From the NCBI GenBank assembly GCA_036380435.1, contig DASVES010000455.1, positions 1 to 8,974 of the forward strand: a DNA stretch of 8,974 nucleotides. Direction: 5' to 3'. Shown here piece by piece: positions 7,283-8,974 of the stretch. The notes beneath the pieces are model-generated. The model did no database searches and had not been told where the DNA came from. It saw only the letters and a program-made list of their open reading frames with translations. The first letter of the stretch is position 1. Each line of letters begins with the position of its first letter. The stretch comes from DASQDT01 sp036380435 (lineage in GTDB: Bacteria > Acidobacteriota > Blastocatellia > Pyrinomonadales > Pyrinomonadaceae). Position numbers and translations under genes: made by a program.

Positions 7283-7355
7283 GTGATAAGTGATGAGTGA
7301 TAAGTGATGAGCAGGAAGTGATTTTTCTTATCACTTATCACTCATCACTTATCAC
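7283..7355. repeat. Heptanucleotide-repeat hairpin between tadB and tadC
   Basis: The left arm (7283-7310) is four 7-base units GTGATAA, GTGATGA, GTGATAA, GTGATGA. The right arm (7328-7355) is, read on the minus strand, GTGATAA, GTGATGA, GTGATAA, GTGATAA. The arms pair perfectly over the outer 21 bases and with one mismatch in the fourth unit, giving a 28-base-pair stem with a 17-base loop (7311-7327). The element starts two bases after the AGGAG ribosome site overlapping the tadB stop and ends one base before the tadC ATG. It looks like an insertion between the two parts of an ordinary translation start. Confidence 0.9.
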
Positions 7356-7357
7356 GA

Positions 7358-7362
7358 CTCCT
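7358..7362 (-). promoter_or_regulatory. Displaced Shine-Dalgarno of tadC
   Basis: On the minus strand AGGAG overlaps the tadB stop codon (TTTAGGAGTC, stop TAG at 7363-7361). This is the same layout as at the tadC-TPR junction, where the ribosome site also overlaps the stop. Here 76 bases lie between it and the tadC ATG at 7281. If the hairpin at 7283-7355 folds, only three unpaired bases remain between the site and the ATG. The site is also well placed for a five-codon reading frame starting at GTG 7355, whose TGA stop overlaps GTG 7341. Confidence 0.55.
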
Positions 7363-8323
7363 AAATCTTGATCCGAAGAATCTTCCGAACGAAGAGCATG
7401 CCGATGATCTGCATGGCGCAGGCGACGGCGATGAGCTGGTGGCCGCGCGGGTCAGTCCAGAGGACGCTCATGTAGTCGGGGTTCAGATACGTGACCATCA
7501 TGGCGACGCCGATGGGGAGGCCGCAGAGAATCCAGGCCGACATGCGCGAGGAGGTCGTCAGCGTCTTCAGGTCTTCGAGAATGCGGAAGCGTTCGCGGAT
7601 GGTGTGGGAGACCTTCTCCAGAATCTCGGCGAGGTTGCCGCCCGTCTCGCGCTGGATGAGGATGGCCGTGATGCAGAGGCGCAGGTCTAAGAGCGGCATG
7701 CGGTCGGCGAGGTTGTCGAGGGCGAGCTTGAGGGAGAGACCGAGGTTTTGCTCCTCGTAGGTCTTGCTGAACTCGGTGGCGATTGGCTCGGGCATCTCGG
7801 TCGAGACCATGTGCAGCGCCTCGGTGAAGGCGTGGCCGGCGGAGAGGGCGCGGCTCATCAGCTCCAGCGCGTCGGGCAGGTTTTCGAGGAAGGCGTGGAT
7901 ACGTTTCTTCCGCTTGTAGTAGACGTGGATGAAGGGCACGGAGCCGGCGACGAGCGCGGCGAGGGCGACGAGCATCCATGAGATCGTCATCACCGACGCG
8001 GCGAGGCCGGCGAGCATGGCCGCCATCAGCGAGAACATCACGAGTCGCGTGACCGTGATCTGAAGGTCGGCCTGCTCGATGGCGTGCTTCAACTTCGTGG
8101 CCGTCTGCATCCGCACCATCGTGCGGTTGAGCCACGGTATCTCGCTCATCAGCTCCTCGCGCGCGAGGCGTATCTCCTCGTCGTCGGCGTGAGCGGAGTG
8201 GAGCAGGGTTTCGGCCAGACGCTTTTGCAGGCGGTGCCGGCGCGCGTCCGAGCCACGCGTCGCCAAAAGATACGCGCCGAAGACGGCGAAGAGGCAGAAC
8301 AGGAATACGAAGAAGGGGATCAT
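7361..8323 (-). CDS. tadB: Tad pilus inner-membrane platform protein TadB (T2SS F family)
   Basis: A 320-residue membrane protein of the type II secretion F (GspF/TadB) family, the partner of TadC in the pilus platform. A membrane segment at 2-21 is followed by a charged cytoplasmic part, a hydrophobic pair at about 91-135, the F domain (about 143-257, including NLPDALELMSRALSAGHAF and ILIQRETGGNLAEILEKVSH, the family's most typical motif), and two C-terminal membrane segments (about 262-282 and 295-313). Its length and domain order are normal for TadB. ATG 8323 is the only sensible start because hydrophobic residues follow at once (MIPFFVFLFCLFAVFGAYLL). No Shine-Dalgarno lies directly upstream; GAGGAG at the end of tadA is 104 bases away across a repeat hairpin. 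The stop overlaps the displaced ribosome site of tadC. Confidence 0.95.
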   Translation of the reverse strand: MIPFFVFLFCLFAVFGAYLLATRGSDARRHRLQKRLAETLLHSAHADDEEIRLAREELMSEIPWLNRTMVRMQTATKLKHAIEQADLQITVTRLVMFSLMAAMLAGLAASVMTISWMLVALAALVAGSVPFIHVYYKRKKRIHAFLENLPDALELMSRALSAGHAFTEALHMVSTEMPEPIATEFSKTYEEQNLGLSLKLALDNLADRMPLLDLRLCITAILIQRETGGNLAEILEKVSHTIRERFRILEDLKTLTTSSRMSAWILCGLPIGVAMMVTYLNPDYMSVLWTDPRGHQLIAVACAMQIIGMLFVRKILRIKI

Positions 8324-8326
8324 AAT

Positions 8327-8424
8327 AGTAAGCAGTAAGCAGTAAGCAGTGAGCAGTCAGTCGAGGCGACGCGGGCGGTGGGCAGTGAACAGTTTTTTAC
8401 TGCTTACTGCTCACCGCTCACTGC

Positions 8425-8429
<5 letters not shown>
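8327..8429. repeat. Heptanucleotide-repeat hairpin between tadA and tadB
   Basis: The left arm (8327-8361) reads AGTAAGC three times, then AGTGAGC and AGTCAGT. The right arm, on the minus strand from 8429 to 8402, reads AGTGAGC, AGTGAGC, GGTGAGC, AGTAAGC. Pairing is imperfect at the DNA level. In the minus-strand mRNA most mismatches become G-U pairs, so the sense transcript folds better than the antisense one. An inner arm at 8375-8393 can pair with 8399-8417 (16 of 19 bases, loop TTTTT), so two alternative hairpins compete for the same right arm. The repeat runs into the last codon of tadA and ends three bases before the tadB ATG. Confidence 0.85.

Positions 8430-8974
<545 letters not shown>

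Noticed and set aside
7282..7362. Heptad repeats as a CRISPR array
   Set aside because: The units are 7 bases in direct tandem without spacers and form inverted arms; no cas gene is present.

Overview
The window looks like a piece of an Acidobacteriota chromosome, most likely of the Blastocatellia type. Clues are the high GC content, a secreted von Willebrand factor A protein of the acidobacterial kind, a small secreted protein built from a duplicated 'LTN..VV.LV.AGF' domain, and short palindromic and heptanucleotide repeats packed into gene junctions. The taxonomy is inferred from gene style; no rRNA or other marker is present.

All convincing genes lie on the minus strand, so the locus reads from right to left. 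At the right edge is the 3' part of tadA (cpaF), the motor ATPase of a Tad (type IVc) pilus or secretion system. It is followed by tadB and tadC, the inner-membrane platform proteins, and by a secreted TPR protein in the place usually held by TadD. Next come an AAA+ ATPase with an N-terminal winged helix, a secreted lytic transglycosylase that overlaps it by 23 bases, a broken gene for a small secreted protein, a secreted protein with two copies of an unrecognised domain, and a secreted or anchored VWA protein. The first four genes form the core of a pilus machine. The transglycosylase could open the cell wall for it. The AAA+ and VWA proteins may be accessory factors, but that is inference from position only.

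The most unusual structure lies between the genes. At tadA-tadB and at tadC's upstream junction (tadB-tadC), a hairpin made of 7-base repeats (consensus GTRANNA) sits exactly between a good Shine-Dalgarno sequence, which overlaps the end of the upstream gene, and the start codon of the next gene. Folding of each hairpin would bring the ribosome site back next to the start. At the TPR-AAA+ junction a different palindromic element (26-base inverted arms, three hairpins) fills the whole space between the stop codon and the next Shine-Dalgarno.

The leftmost 516 bases are distinctly less GC-rich, hold no convincing gene, and contain one GC-rich hairpin that may end transcription of the operon. No promoter for the operon is visible; it should lie to the right of the window.
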